Positions 37,524 through 46,541 of a DNA stretch of 64,000 nt are shown in pieces. Below the pieces are notes generated by a model that was not told the origin of the DNA, made no database searches, and saw only the letters and a list, made by a program, of their open reading frames with translations. Location: the NCBI RefSeq assembly GCF_014773245.1, contig NZ_JACWMX010000001.1, forward strand, positions 930,001 to 994,000, written 5' to 3'. Within the stretch, counting starts at the first letter, position 1. Every line of letters starts with the position of its first letter. Both the position numbers and the translations under genes were made by a program. The DNA comes from Mucilaginibacter glaciei (GTDB taxonomy: Bacteria; Bacteroidota; Bacteroidia; Sphingobacteriales; Sphingobacteriaceae).

Positions 37524-38516
37524 ATGAGAATGGAACCTGAAACCACAGCTAACCAAACAATGGCGCCTGCTATGAAAGCAAACGAGGCCCATAATGAAAT
37601 ACCGGGTAACCCATCGGTGGCTACATCGAGCACGATTAAGCTTAATGACCGCAGCAACGGCCAACCCCTACGTGTTTTAAGTGAAGCCGATTGGGATTTC
37701 TGGATTACAAATGGCTATGTGATTATAAAAAATGCTGTACCTAAAGAACAGGTAAAAAAACTGGCCGACTACCTTTGGGAGTATGAAGGGAAAGACCAGA
37801 ATGATATAGAAACCTGGTATAAAAAGCCGAACGCTCAAATGCAAATGGCCGAATTAAATAATACCGGTATGGTTGAGATATACAATCATCAATACTTATG
37901 GGATAACCGCCAATACCCCACAGTACACGCGGCCTTTGCTGATATTTGGGGTACCGAAAAGCTTTGGGCAAATATCGACCGGGCGAACCTCAACTTCCCG
38001 CAGCGGCCAGGTTTTGAATATAAGGGCTTTATTCATTGGGACTATGACCCGGAAACAAAACCGCAAAATGTGCAAGGCGTTTTAGCCCTGGCCGACCAAA
38101 CTGACGAAAACATGGGGGGCTTTCAATGCATCCCGGAACTATTCAGGACTTATGATAACTGGAAACTAACCCAACCGGATGATCGTGATCATTTTAAGCC
38201 TGATACTACAGGTTTTGAAATTGTAAAAGTAAAAATGGAAGCCGGCGATCTTTTAATATTTAACAGTTCGCTGCCGCATGGTATCCGCCCCAATAATAGC
38301 GGCAACAAGGTACGGATGGCACAATATGTAAGCATGATGCCTGCGCAGGAGGATAATGAAGCATTAAGGCAGTGGCGCATCAATAGCTGGCAAAACCGCG
38401 AGGCGATGCAAGGTTACGCCTTCCCCGGCGACCCTTTGGAACGTGAAAAGAAAAACCCAGTAGCTGAATTAACGCCACTTGGTAAAAAATTATTAGGCTT
38501 AGATAAATGGGATTAA
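37524..38516 (+). CDS. Phytanoyl-CoA dioxygenase family (PhyH) Fe(II)/2-oxoglutarate oxygenase
   Basis: This 330-residue protein is predicted to hydroxylate a small substrate with Fe(II) and 2-oxoglutarate. The facial triad is visible: His171 and Asp173 in FIHWDYD and His252 in SSLPHGIRPN, with the oxoglutarate-binding arginine nearby. The catalytic part is preceded by about 55 variable residues, then FWITNGYVIIKNAVPKEQV. It is divergent from an AraC regulator and followed by a strong terminator, so it is probably a single gene under that regulator. Substrate unknown; the family includes sugar- and lipid-related enzymes. Confidence 0.88.
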   Translation: MRMEPETTANQTMAPAMKANEAHNEIPGNPSVATSSTIKLNDRSNGQPLRVLSEADWDFWITNGYVIIKNAVPKEQVKKLADYLWEYEGKDQNDIETWYKKPNAQMQMAELNNTGMVEIYNHQYLWDNRQYPTVHAAFADIWGTEKLWANIDRANLNFPQRPGFEYKGFIHWDYDPETKPQNVQGVLALADQTDENMGGFQCIPELFRTYDNWKLTQPDDRDHFKPDTTGFEIVKVKMEAGDLLIFNSSLPHGIRPNNSGNKVRMAQYVSMMPAQEDNEALRQWRINSWQNREAMQGYAFPGDPLEREKKNPVAELTPLGKKLLGLDKWD

Positions 38517-38520
38517 CACT

Positions 38521-38556
38521 TAACAAAACAGGCCGCATAAGCGGCCTGTTTTGTTA
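38521..38556. terminator. Bidirectional intrinsic terminator
   Basis: A perfect 16-base inverted repeat (arms at 38521-38536 and 38541-38556, core ACAGGCCGC/GCGGCCTGT) with an ATAA loop, flanked by A and T runs. It lies between the convergent dioxygenase and DUF4199 genes. Confidence 0.88.
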
Positions 38557-38566
38557 ATGAGGTAAA

Positions 38567-39166
38567 TTATACAGTAGGGTCTGGTTCGTCTGCTGTGAGG
38601 TAAAGCGGCCGTTCTTTTTTGAAGAAAGCCGCAAATATCAGCGCGACAACAAATACAAACAATATACTAATCGCAAACGATTGAAACTGTTTAGCAACAG
38701 TAGGGTCTTTTTGTGCATCAAACTGTTTTTGAATGTCTTCCATCTTGGCATCGATATCATTTTGGCTGGCGTTACTTTTTTCAAGCATTCCTGATACAGC
38801 TGTGGTCATGGCAGTTTTGGTTTTCTCCACCATTTGCGGCTCAATTACCTTTGCGAACAAAAGGCTAACCAGCAGGTATTGAATTAAGTACGCTGCAAAG
38901 AACATGATAAATATACCGGTAACCGCCTGTTTAAAATTCCAAAAGCCGCCAATGGCCTTACGCAGGTCGAAAGAAAATAAAATAGCCACTACCAGTGGAA
39001 GAACCGCCGAAATAATGAACGGGCCAACGGTTATTAACAACAGCGACGTAACCATCGAGGTGATGTAGTAAAACGAAAATATACTTAGAACAGACATTAT
39101 TATTCCCAAAAGAAGGCCTTTGGTTAGTGCTTGTTTTCTGATTTGTTGATCTGTGGTTTCGGTCAT
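38567..39166 (-). CDS. DUF4199 family membrane protein
   Basis: The 199-residue protein has four membrane helices: residues about 15-35, 40-65, 80-105 and near the C-terminus. A helical soluble segment (residues about 110-155, KTAMTTAVSGMLEKSNASQN onward) precedes the last helix. This is the DUF4199 pattern common in Bacteroidota. Function is not known. The ATG at 39166 is preferred over 39229, which would overlap the upstream gene by 41 bases and add a non-matching N-terminus. It follows the dihydroorotase-like gene and an acidic protein in one run. Confidence 0.8.
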   Translation of the reverse strand: MTETTDQQIRKQALTKGLLLGIIMSVLSIFSFYYITSMVTSLLLITVGPFIISAVLPLVVAILFSFDLRKAIGGFWNFKQAVTGIFIMFFAAYLIQYLLVSLLFAKVIEPQMVEKTKTAMTTAVSGMLEKSNASQNDIDAKMEDIQKQFDAQKDPTVAKQFQSFAISILFVFVVALIFAAFFKKERPLYLTADEPDPTV

Positions 39167-39188
39167 GACTTTTATGGTTAAGGTTTGT

Positions 39189-39857
39189 TTAGTTAAAGCT
39201 AACCAATATTTCAATAACTGCCATATCAAACGGTTTATTTACCGCATTTTCTGCAATGGCGTCTTTATCGGTATCTTCTGGCGCCGTATTTTGAAAAAAG
39301 CACATTATAGGGTAAAACAAATCCAACAATTCCGATTCCTCATCTAAGGTACCTGCCACTTTTTTAATCTCGCTTACCGGGCTTTCCATCAGGATTTGGT
39401 TAGTAATAATCGGCTCGTAAATACGATACTCGTCCTGAAATTCATCCTCATCAACCAATAAAAATTCTTTTAAAAAGTCATCTAATTCAGGCTCTATGTC
39501 TTCGTCCTGGCACTCATTCAGGTACAGTAAAACATTTAATAACTCTGTGCCGCGGTCAATGGTTTCTTCTTCAATGGCTTCCCATTCAGGTGTTTCCAGG
39601 TAATCATCTTCAAGTTTCTTAACATCGGCGCTAAAAAAATTGATCATTAACAGGTCAAAGAATACTTCGCGCAACTCGTCAATCTTTGGATTGTCGTCAA
39701 ATACGCCATCCAAAAGCTCAACCTTTGTCATAAAATCTTCGTCTGATGAAAATACTTCGTCGAATTTAGTTTTCAGCGCATTGGCATCAAAATCGCCGTA
39801 TTTAGAGAAAGCTTGCAGCGCATTGGTAATCGCTGACGATACTTTTGGGTCAATCAT
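39189..39857 (-). CDS. Acidic protein of unknown function
   Basis: This 222-residue protein is very acidic, with segments such as WEAIEEETIDRG and NECQDEDIEPELDDFLKEFL. It has no signal peptide or membrane helix, so it should be cytosolic. It looks mainly alpha-helical. I do not recognise a family. It lies 10 bases after the dihydroorotase-like gene and 22 bases before the DUF4199 start, so it is probably part of a conserved operon. Codon use looks like its neighbours. Confidence 0.7.
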   Translation of the reverse strand: MIDPKVSSAITNALQAFSKYGDFDANALKTKFDEVFSSDEDFMTKVELLDGVFDDNPKIDELREVFFDLLMINFFSADVKKLEDDYLETPEWEAIEEETIDRGTELLNVLLYLNECQDEDIEPELDDFLKEFLLVDEDEFQDEYRIYEPIITNQILMESPVSEIKKVAGTLDEESELLDLFYPIMCFFQNTAPEDTDKDAIAENAVNKPFDMAVIEILVSFN

Positions 39858-39867
39858 GGTATGATAT

Positions 39868-41121
39868 TTAAAATTTAGAAATTTTGTTATTATTAAGGGT
39901 TAACACAACTTTACCTTTTAAGTTATGCCCGATAAAAGGGGAATTGTAACTTTTAGAACGGTTTTTCTCGCGCGTGTATTCCCAACCCCCGGTTGCATCT
40001 AACAAAACAAGGTTGGCAAACTGCCCTTCCGCAACCGAAACAGCTTTTATATCTAATATCTTTCGCGGGTTTGTAGAGAGTTTTTCAACTATGAGCTCAA
40101 TCGGCAACCCAGCTTGCACTGCCAACGAAAACGCTGTTTGCAGGCCGATAATTCCATATTCGGCCACTTCAAATTCCACATCTTTGTATTCAATTTCATG
40201 TGGGGTGTGTTGCGATACGATGGCATCAATAGTACCGTCTTTTAAACCTGCTATAAGCGCATCTGCATCCTTTTGGGTACGCAAGGGTGGCTTTACTTTA
40301 TAGAGGCTGTCAAAGCCCATCAGGGCTTCGTCGGTCAAAACCAAATTATGTGCTGCTACATCGCAGGTAACTTTTAATCCCTTACGTTTAGCTTCGCGGA
40401 TCAGCTCTACAGAGCGTTCGGTAGATATAGTCGTGAAATGGATTTCGGAACCGGTATCTTCTGCCAGGTAAAGGTCCCGGGCTATCATCAGCTCTTCGGC
40501 TAATGACGGGATGCCTTTCATGCCCAGCATGGTGCTCACCACACCTTCGTGCACTTTAGCTTTGCCGGCAATCGATGTATCTTCGGGGTAAGAGATAACC
40601 TTAGCACCAAAACCCTGTACGTAAAGCATAGCGCGTTCCATTAATCCGGCATCCTGCACAGGCCGGTCACCATCAGTAAAGGCTTTCGCACCGCTTTTAT
40701 ACATATCGTACATTTCGGCCATGTCCTTACCTTCACGCTTATGTGATATAGTACCTAAAGGATAAATATCAACCAGGTTGTTATTTGCCCGGTTTAAAAG
40801 ATATTCCACCTCGGCTTTTGAGTGTACCGGTGGGTGGGTGTTTGGGGCAAGTGCTAAACCTGTAAATCCACCTGCAGCAGCCGCGGCAGTTCCAGTTTGC
40901 AGGTCTTCTTTGGTTTCTAAACCAAGTTCGCCAATGTTGCAGTTCAGGTCAAAAAATCCGGGGGCAAGAAAGAGGCCGGTCGCATCAATAGTTTCGGCAT
41001 CTGCTGTTATAGAGCTACCAATTTTTGAAATGACCCCATCGTTAATTAAAATATCAACAAGCTGGTTATTAAAAGATGATGCGGGATCAATAACAGTGGC
41101 GGATTTGATAAGCAAATTCAT
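39868..41121 (-). CDS. Dihydroorotase-like amidohydrolase with degenerate metal site
   Basis: This 417-residue protein matches class I dihydroorotase (third step of pyrimidine synthesis) over its length: MPxP-type ALAPNTHPPVHSKAEVEYL, GIPSLAEELMIARDLYLAE and VTCDVAAHNLVLTDEALMG. The metal-binding HxH is missing: the expected site in APGFFDLNCNIGELG reads Asn60-Cys61-Asn62. The usual Asp in the ATDHAPH motif is Gln304 in SQHTPHE. It may therefore be a structural or inactive homologue, as known for PyrC' paired with aspartate transcarbamoylase in some bacteria. It lies 27 bases after a BatA-like gene. Confidence 0.85.
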   Translation of the reverse strand: MNLLIKSATVIDPASSFNNQLVDILINDGVISKIGSSITADAETIDATGLFLAPGFFDLNCNIGELGLETKEDLQTGTAAAAAGGFTGLALAPNTHPPVHSKAEVEYLLNRANNNLVDIYPLGTISHKREGKDMAEMYDMYKSGAKAFTDGDRPVQDAGLMERAMLYVQGFGAKVISYPEDTSIAGKAKVHEGVVSTMLGMKGIPSLAEELMIARDLYLAEDTGSEIHFTTISTERSVELIREAKRKGLKVTCDVAAHNLVLTDEALMGFDSLYKVKPPLRTQKDADALIAGLKDGTIDAIVSQHTPHEIEYKDVEFEVAEYGIIGLQTAFSLAVQAGLPIELIVEKLSTNPRKILDIKAVSVAEGQFANLVLLDATGGWEYTREKNRSKSYNSPFIGHNLKGKVVLTLNNNKISKF

Positions 41122-41148
41122 TATCGCTGTTTAAGGTGGGTTATATTG

Positions 41149-43194
41149 CTAAACCGGCTGCGCAAGCTTGCTTTTATCGGTTTTGTAAAACCTGATGAGC
41201 AGTGTTTCGGCAACCAGGAATAACAGCGCCAAAATTATACAAAGTTTCCATAATTGCAGCCCCGAATTTGCAGTGCCGCCAATATTAGTTGTATTTAATT
41301 TATCGCCGTTTAAAACGTTGGCCTTTTGAACGGGCAGGTCCCTGAGTTGGGCGTCTGTTAAATAGCTTAAGTCCGATTCGCTCCTGTTATCGTTAAAGGC
41401 GATCACCGCGGCCAGGCTATCTTGTTTTTTCAATTCATATAGGCCGGTTTCCCGAAGCTGATCAGGCAAGTAAAGCATTGTGCTCCCTTCCTGCTGCTGC
41501 ACATCCGGGATAATGGCTTGCGGGCCCTTAACCATCTTTAACAACTGCTTATCTGTTGATTGCACAGCCACAGTCTCTACGGGCTGGTTGTTGCCCAAGG
41601 TATAAAATAAAGGCTGATCGTGGCCGCTTAAAATTGCTACCCTAAACATGATGGGAACAAATAACGCATGCACAGGCAGGTTGCTGAACGATTCATCTAA
41701 AGGTACTGCCGACAAGTAAACTTTGCCCTTGCCGCTGTTATATCCTTCCCAAATGGATTGACCTGTTTGCAAACGCATCAAGTAATTACCCTGGCGGGAT
41801 GATGAAGCTAATGTGTAATATTTTTTGACCAGGGGCAGATCGGGATTTTGCGGGAATGCCTCGAATGTGTTTTTAAACACGGGGCTTTGCAAATTGATTG
41901 CCGATACCTTGGTAGCTTCCGTGATCAGTTTTTCCGGATAAGCAGCTCCTAACGGCTGCAATAAACCGCGGTAAGTCGCCAGCTCAGCATCAGATGCCGG
42001 GAAAACCATCAAAGTACCGCCTTTGCTCACATAGGTTTTTAATTGTTGTGCTAATCCTGCCGAAATGGATTTTATATCACTCAATACAATGACCGGGTAA
42101 TTATTTAGCCCTGCGTAATCAACACTGCCATCTTGCACGCGCCTGGTGGTAAAAAAGGCATCGGTAGCAAACACCGCGCTCAAATATTTATTAGGCGTAC
42201 CGCCGTCTATCAGCAGTACCGGCAACTGTTTACTGATGTTGAAGCTGAAGTAAAAGCTATTGTCAAAAATTACGGGGTTGTCCTGCAACTCGATCGTTCC
42301 ACGCTGCCAGCCAGCTTGCAGACCTGAAAATGTCAGCGTATCTGTTTGAGCCGACCGCGCTTTTACTGTAAAACTACCAATGGCTTTTTGCACACCGTTT
42401 ATTAAAAGTTTTAAAGGGATCTTTTCGGCGGCCTTGTCGGCATAGTTTCTTAACCGCACTACCAGTTTTTCACTCTCGCCCGGCCGATGGGTTGCATTAA
42501 GCAGCCAAACAGAATCAACCGCTACATTTGGCAAACTATTAGCAGTTAACTTGACCAGGCTAACCAAAACGCTATCAGTATTCTTTGAATTGCCCTTTAT
42601 GTTGGTTTGAAAATCGGAGATGATATAGCTTTTCCCTGTTACACCGGGTTGAAGCTTTAAAAGGCTTTGCTGCCGCGCGATGATCTGACTTAGCTGCCTG
42701 CTTTGCGGACTGATATTTACGGCATCAACTGCATCATTAAACTCGTCACGGCTTAATAAACGCTGATGTTTGCCTTCAAAATCCTGGGTTAGTAACTGGA
42801 AGCGGTCGTTTATGGAATAAGCAGCCGCTATCTGCCTGGCTTTTTGTTTGGCTTCATCTAACAGGCTCCCCTCGCGGTTAAGGGTTTGCATAGAGTAAGA
42901 ATTATCAATAAAAATACTTATTGCCTGCTGTTTGCCAACATTAGCTTCATTTTGCCGGGGGATGAATGGACGGGCGAAAGCCAGCACCAAAAATAACAAG
43001 GCTAATAAACGGGAGGCAAGGATTAGCCTTTCCTTTACATTACGGCGGGATGCCTGCTGCTCCTGTACCTCTTTCAGGAACTGTACATTGCTAAACATCA
43101 CCTTTTTATACCGCCTGAAATTAAACAGGTGCACTACTATTGGAATAACCAGCGTTAACAGCGCAAACAGGAAAGCCGGATATAAAAAATGCAT
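41149..43194 (-). CDS. BatA-domain membrane protein (von Willebrand factor A-like)
   Basis: This 681-residue protein starts with the aerotolerance-regulator N-terminal domain: two membrane helices around the FNFRRYKKVMFSNVQFLKEV and ASRLLALLFLVLAFARPFIP segments. A VWA-like part follows (AISIFIDNSYSMQTL, with the DxSxS metal site). A long middle region contains a GATase1-like section with VLLIDGG and GGTLMVFPASDAE. A C-terminal helix (LQLWKLCIILALLFLVAETL) follows. Such proteins occur throughout Bacteroidota, and their exact function is unsettled. It is upstream of the dihydroorotase-like gene in one direction. Confidence 0.82.
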   Translation of the reverse strand: MHFLYPAFLFALLTLVIPIVVHLFNFRRYKKVMFSNVQFLKEVQEQQASRRNVKERLILASRLLALLFLVLAFARPFIPRQNEANVGKQQAISIFIDNSYSMQTLNREGSLLDEAKQKARQIAAAYSINDRFQLLTQDFEGKHQRLLSRDEFNDAVDAVNISPQSRQLSQIIARQQSLLKLQPGVTGKSYIISDFQTNIKGNSKNTDSVLVSLVKLTANSLPNVAVDSVWLLNATHRPGESEKLVVRLRNYADKAAEKIPLKLLINGVQKAIGSFTVKARSAQTDTLTFSGLQAGWQRGTIELQDNPVIFDNSFYFSFNISKQLPVLLIDGGTPNKYLSAVFATDAFFTTRRVQDGSVDYAGLNNYPVIVLSDIKSISAGLAQQLKTYVSKGGTLMVFPASDAELATYRGLLQPLGAAYPEKLITEATKVSAINLQSPVFKNTFEAFPQNPDLPLVKKYYTLASSSRQGNYLMRLQTGQSIWEGYNSGKGKVYLSAVPLDESFSNLPVHALFVPIMFRVAILSGHDQPLFYTLGNNQPVETVAVQSTDKQLLKMVKGPQAIIPDVQQQEGSTMLYLPDQLRETGLYELKKQDSLAAVIAFNDNRSESDLSYLTDAQLRDLPVQKANVLNGDKLNTTNIGGTANSGLQLWKLCIILALLFLVAETLLIRFYKTDKSKLAQPV

Positions 43195-43256
43195 TAAGCA
43201 AATTTGCTAATTAATGTGGAAACAGAGCACCATTAAAACGATAATATCGCTTAATA

Positions 43257-44000
43257 TTATCCCCTGCGCCTGCGCTTTTTCTTTTTGGTTTCTGTCTGCG
43301 TACGCTTTTTTGTTGAAGTGCTTTTTTTAGACGAAGTTTGTTTCGGCTGGTCTGATACAACAGGTTTATTACCGTTAACCTCGGTAGAATCTTTACTTAA
43401 CTGTTTAACTGTAAAATCGTTACTTCGCAAACCATACTCCAATTGGCGTTTAGCACCTGTTGGTTTGGCAGTACTATCGTTGCTGCTGTAAATGGGAAAC
43501 TCGCGGATTAGCTTTCCCTCTTTGATGTAAAAATTATCATTGCCCCGATAACCCTTTTTTTGCGAATTACTTAGTTTAGGGAAATCAAGTTTGTTGGCAC
43601 CGTTATCGCCAAACTCAAATGCGTAGATCTTTGCATAATTTACCGTGTCTTTTCCCTTAGATTGGATCAGGATCTCCGGATTACCATCGGTATCCATATC
43701 GGCATTGAAAACATCAGTAATGGTGCCGTCCAAATCGCCTGTAGTTGTGGTGTATTTAATAGCGGATGAATCGGAATGTAATATGGCAAACGCTCCTGCG
43801 GCGGTTGAACCCCTGCCCCAGCTCACTACATCATAAGTTTGCCCCGGCGATACTTCTATGGCCTTGTGAAAACGGAATGGCGGCATTACCGCAGGCTTAT
43901 CCGCAACGGCGTGGTTTACGGCGGGCTTTTTATCGTCGTTGCCGCAGCTGGCCAAGATCAAACAAACTGCAGGTATCAGTATGCAATATTTCAGATCCAT
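43257..44000 (-). CDS. Lipoprotein with possible FG-GAP-like repeat and basic tail
   Basis: This 247-residue protein has a lipobox (LILASCGND, Cys near residue 19). The segment TDVFNADMDTDGNPEILIQS has a DxDxDG calcium-loop pattern seen in FG-GAP/VCBS propeller repeats. The last 20 or so residues are unusually basic (STKKRTQTETKKKKRRRRG), which is odd for an envelope lipoprotein and might bind acidic polymer or LPS. It is 10 bases downstream of the hexosaminidase gene. Function unknown. Confidence 0.7.
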   Translation of the reverse strand: MDLKYCILIPAVCLILASCGNDDKKPAVNHAVADKPAVMPPFRFHKAIEVSPGQTYDVVSWGRGSTAAGAFAILHSDSSAIKYTTTTGDLDGTITDVFNADMDTDGNPEILIQSKGKDTVNYAKIYAFEFGDNGANKLDFPKLSNSQKKGYRGNDNFYIKEGKLIREFPIYSSNDSTAKPTGAKRQLEYGLRSNDFTVKQLSKDSTEVNGNKPVVSDQPKQTSSKKSTSTKKRTQTETKKKKRRRRG

Positions 44001-44010
44001 TTTTTTAAAA

Positions 44011-46329
44011 TTAGTTGTACAGCATCTCCGGCGACACTTCTCCTTTGGGTTTACCCGGTATGGTCATGTAAACACGCAACCCGCTGCCCGATGAATTAGC
44101 ATCTACGTACTTAATAGTTATTTTGTGGTAACCTTTCAATAATGGTAACACGCCGTTTGCTTCAACAGGGCCTTTACGGCCATCGTTGTCTACTATAGGC
44201 TGGTCATCAATCAGCAACACCGATCCGTTTGATGATGCTGTTGAAAAACCGTAATTACCGTCCTGGTCAATCCGTAAAAAACCATTAAACACTACGCCGT
44301 ATTTACCAAACGCTTTTTTGAATGCGGATGTTGCGGTACTGAAGCTTTTTGCCACACCGGTATCAATAACCGCCGCAGGGTTTATCTGGGTAGAATTCAC
44401 ATAAGTGCCTGCTGAAACCTGGTACTTTAAACCAGTAGCGGTTCCTGTAAAGTTAACCGCTGCCAAAGGCAACCTGTTGAACACCTTGGCAGTGGTGATC
44501 ACGCTGCGTTTGCCAGATGGTGTTACCACAATAGTTTTCAGATCGCGATACTGATCAAGCGGTACAGCGTAGGTGATCGGTTTGGTGTATAACAATTCTG
44601 TTTCGCGCGGGGTATAGCCATCTATAGTATAATAGATCTTTGCCCCCTTTACAGGCGATTTTAAATTCACGGTCATAGTTGAACCGATCATCACCGTATC
44701 GGTAGCACCAATAGCAGCTGGTACGCGGTAATTATAACCTGCCTGATCGAGCCATGCTAAATGCTCTGGCATGCGGGTTTCTGCAAAGTCTTTATAATTT
44801 TTATTAGCGATTGGTGTCCAGGCAACTTCAGATAAGGCCAGCAATCGGGGCAATATCATGTACTCCACCTTGTTTTCGGTGGTAATGTATTCTGTCCAAA
44901 GGTTAGCTTGCACGCCTTTGATAAATTTTTGCTGATCAGGCGTTAATGCCGATGGTGTTGGATTGTAAGCGTAAGTTTTTTGAATAGGCGCGTTGCCCCC
45001 TATACCTACCGGCTCCTGGTCAATTTTACCCTGCGCATGGTCAAAATACAGGGCCTGGCTGCTTGGGGTCATGATCACATCGTGACTTTCTTTAGCAGCC
45101 TGTATGCCACCTTCTTCGCCTCTCCAGCTCATTACCGTAGCATTTGGTGCTAAGCCGCCTTCCAATATCTCGTCCCAGCCAATAATGCTGCGGCCTTTGC
45201 TGTTCACAAATTTCTCCATGCGCTGCACAAAATAACTTTGCAGCCCGTGCTCATCCTTCAATTTTAAACGTTTGATCAGGTCCTGGCAAAACTTCGATTT
45301 TTTCCACACCTCTTTGGGTGCTTCATCGCCGCCAATATGGATGTACTTACTTGGGAATAGATCAATCACCTCGGTCAGCACGTCCTGTAAAAAACCGAAG
45401 GTTTTTTCTGACGGGCAAAAAATATTGTTGAACACACCCCATTGGCCGGCCACTTCATATGTTAAAGTTGGATCACAGCTTAACTCCGGGTATGCGGTAA
45501 GCGCAGCTAAAGCATGACCGGGCATTTCAATTTCTGGTACGATATTGATGTAACGATCTGCCGCGTATTTGATCACATCGCGGATCTGGTCTTGCGTGTA
45601 GTAGCCCGAAACCGGCACGCCATCATATTGTAAAGGCTGGCGGTCGCGGTAATTACCAATCACGCTTTGTGCACGTGTGCTGCCAACAGATGTTAACCTT
45701 GGATATTTTTTGATTTCGATGCGCCAGCCCTGATCGTCAGTTAAATGCCAGTGAAAGTTATTCAGTTTATAAGTAGCCATCAGGTCTATATACCTTTTAA
45801 CAAACTCGACAGAATAAAAGTGACGGCAAACATCAAGCATTAAACCACGGTAACCAAAACGCGGGTAATCTTCAATTACCCCACACGGCAATTTAGCGGT
45901 TGCGGCACGGTCTAAAGGCATTAATTGTATCAGCGTTTGTACCCCGTAAAACAAACCGGCGCCTTTACCGGCTACTGTTATTTGCTGCGGGGTGATGATT
46001 AAACGGTAACCCTCCGGAGGTAAATTTTCAGTACCTGCCGATGTCAAATAAATTGACGTCGTACTTACCCTTGCATTCCGTAAGCCTACTTGTTTATTAT
46101 AGGCCATGTTACTTGCTAAAAACTGAGAGAGAAACACTACCGACTTATTATTCGGCGTATCGGCTTGGATAACAGTTTCCTGGCTCAAAATAAACTGACC
46201 GGCCATTTTCTTTACAGAAACGGGTGCGGGGATAATACCCATATTAGGATCAGCATCCTGGGCCTTAACAATAATTGTTGCAGAAAGGGTTAATGCGCTA
46301 AAAAGCAGGACGAAGATCTTTTTATTCAT
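44011..46329 (-). CDS. Beta-N-acetylhexosaminidase, GH20
   Basis: This 772-residue secreted enzyme has a signal peptide (ends near IVKAQD). A GH20b N-terminal domain (residues about 30-150) precedes the catalytic TIM barrel (FGYRGLMLDVCRHFYSVEFV onward), with the catalytic Asp335-Glu336 in HIGGDEAPKEVW. After the barrel come a chitobiase-type C-terminal domain (KIYYTIDGYTPRETELLYTK) and a PA14-like module (NGSVLLIDDQPIVDNDG). It removes terminal GlcNAc or GalNAc from glycans in the periplasm or at the surface. It heads a short minus-strand run. No SusC/SusD pair accompanies it, so it is not a classical polysaccharide utilisation locus. Confidence 0.93.
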   Translation of the reverse strand: MNKKIFVLLFSALTLSATIIVKAQDADPNMGIIPAPVSVKKMAGQFILSQETVIQADTPNNKSVVFLSQFLASNMAYNKQVGLRNARVSTTSIYLTSAGTENLPPEGYRLIITPQQITVAGKGAGLFYGVQTLIQLMPLDRAATAKLPCGVIEDYPRFGYRGLMLDVCRHFYSVEFVKRYIDLMATYKLNNFHWHLTDDQGWRIEIKKYPRLTSVGSTRAQSVIGNYRDRQPLQYDGVPVSGYYTQDQIRDVIKYAADRYINIVPEIEMPGHALAALTAYPELSCDPTLTYEVAGQWGVFNNIFCPSEKTFGFLQDVLTEVIDLFPSKYIHIGGDEAPKEVWKKSKFCQDLIKRLKLKDEHGLQSYFVQRMEKFVNSKGRSIIGWDEILEGGLAPNATVMSWRGEEGGIQAAKESHDVIMTPSSQALYFDHAQGKIDQEPVGIGGNAPIQKTYAYNPTPSALTPDQQKFIKGVQANLWTEYITTENKVEYMILPRLLALSEVAWTPIANKNYKDFAETRMPEHLAWLDQAGYNYRVPAAIGATDTVMIGSTMTVNLKSPVKGAKIYYTIDGYTPRETELLYTKPITYAVPLDQYRDLKTIVVTPSGKRSVITTAKVFNRLPLAAVNFTGTATGLKYQVSAGTYVNSTQINPAAVIDTGVAKSFSTATSAFKKAFGKYGVVFNGFLRIDQDGNYGFSTASSNGSVLLIDDQPIVDNDGRKGPVEANGVLPLLKGYHKITIKYVDANSSGSGLRVYMTIPGKPKGEVSPEMLYN

Positions 46330-46423
46330 AACGGAAAAACAACCAGGTTATATTGAGTTGGTGAATTTAGTATATTTTGAAAAAAATGCACCATTATGTT
46401 TTAAAAATTACACAAACAGAAAC

Positions 46424-46453
46424 AAAAAAGCTGCTTTCTTGCGAGAAAGCAGC
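46424..46453 (-). terminator. Terminator of thioredoxin reductase gene
   Basis: On the minus strand, GCTGCTTTCT and its complement surround a 4-base loop and are followed by a T-run. It lies about 90 bases after the trxB stop. Confidence 0.85.
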
Positions 46454-46541
46454 CTTCTTAAAATATTTTAAATAGCGTTAGAAATCAGATGTGGTGAGTG
46501 AGTCTTGATAAACTAATTTCTTACCAACCACTAATCCCCAA

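Noticed and set aside
39167..39229. Longer start of the DUF4199 protein.
   Set aside because: It overlaps the upstream acidic protein gene by 41 bases and adds residues unlike the family; the ATG at 39166 gives a clean gap.
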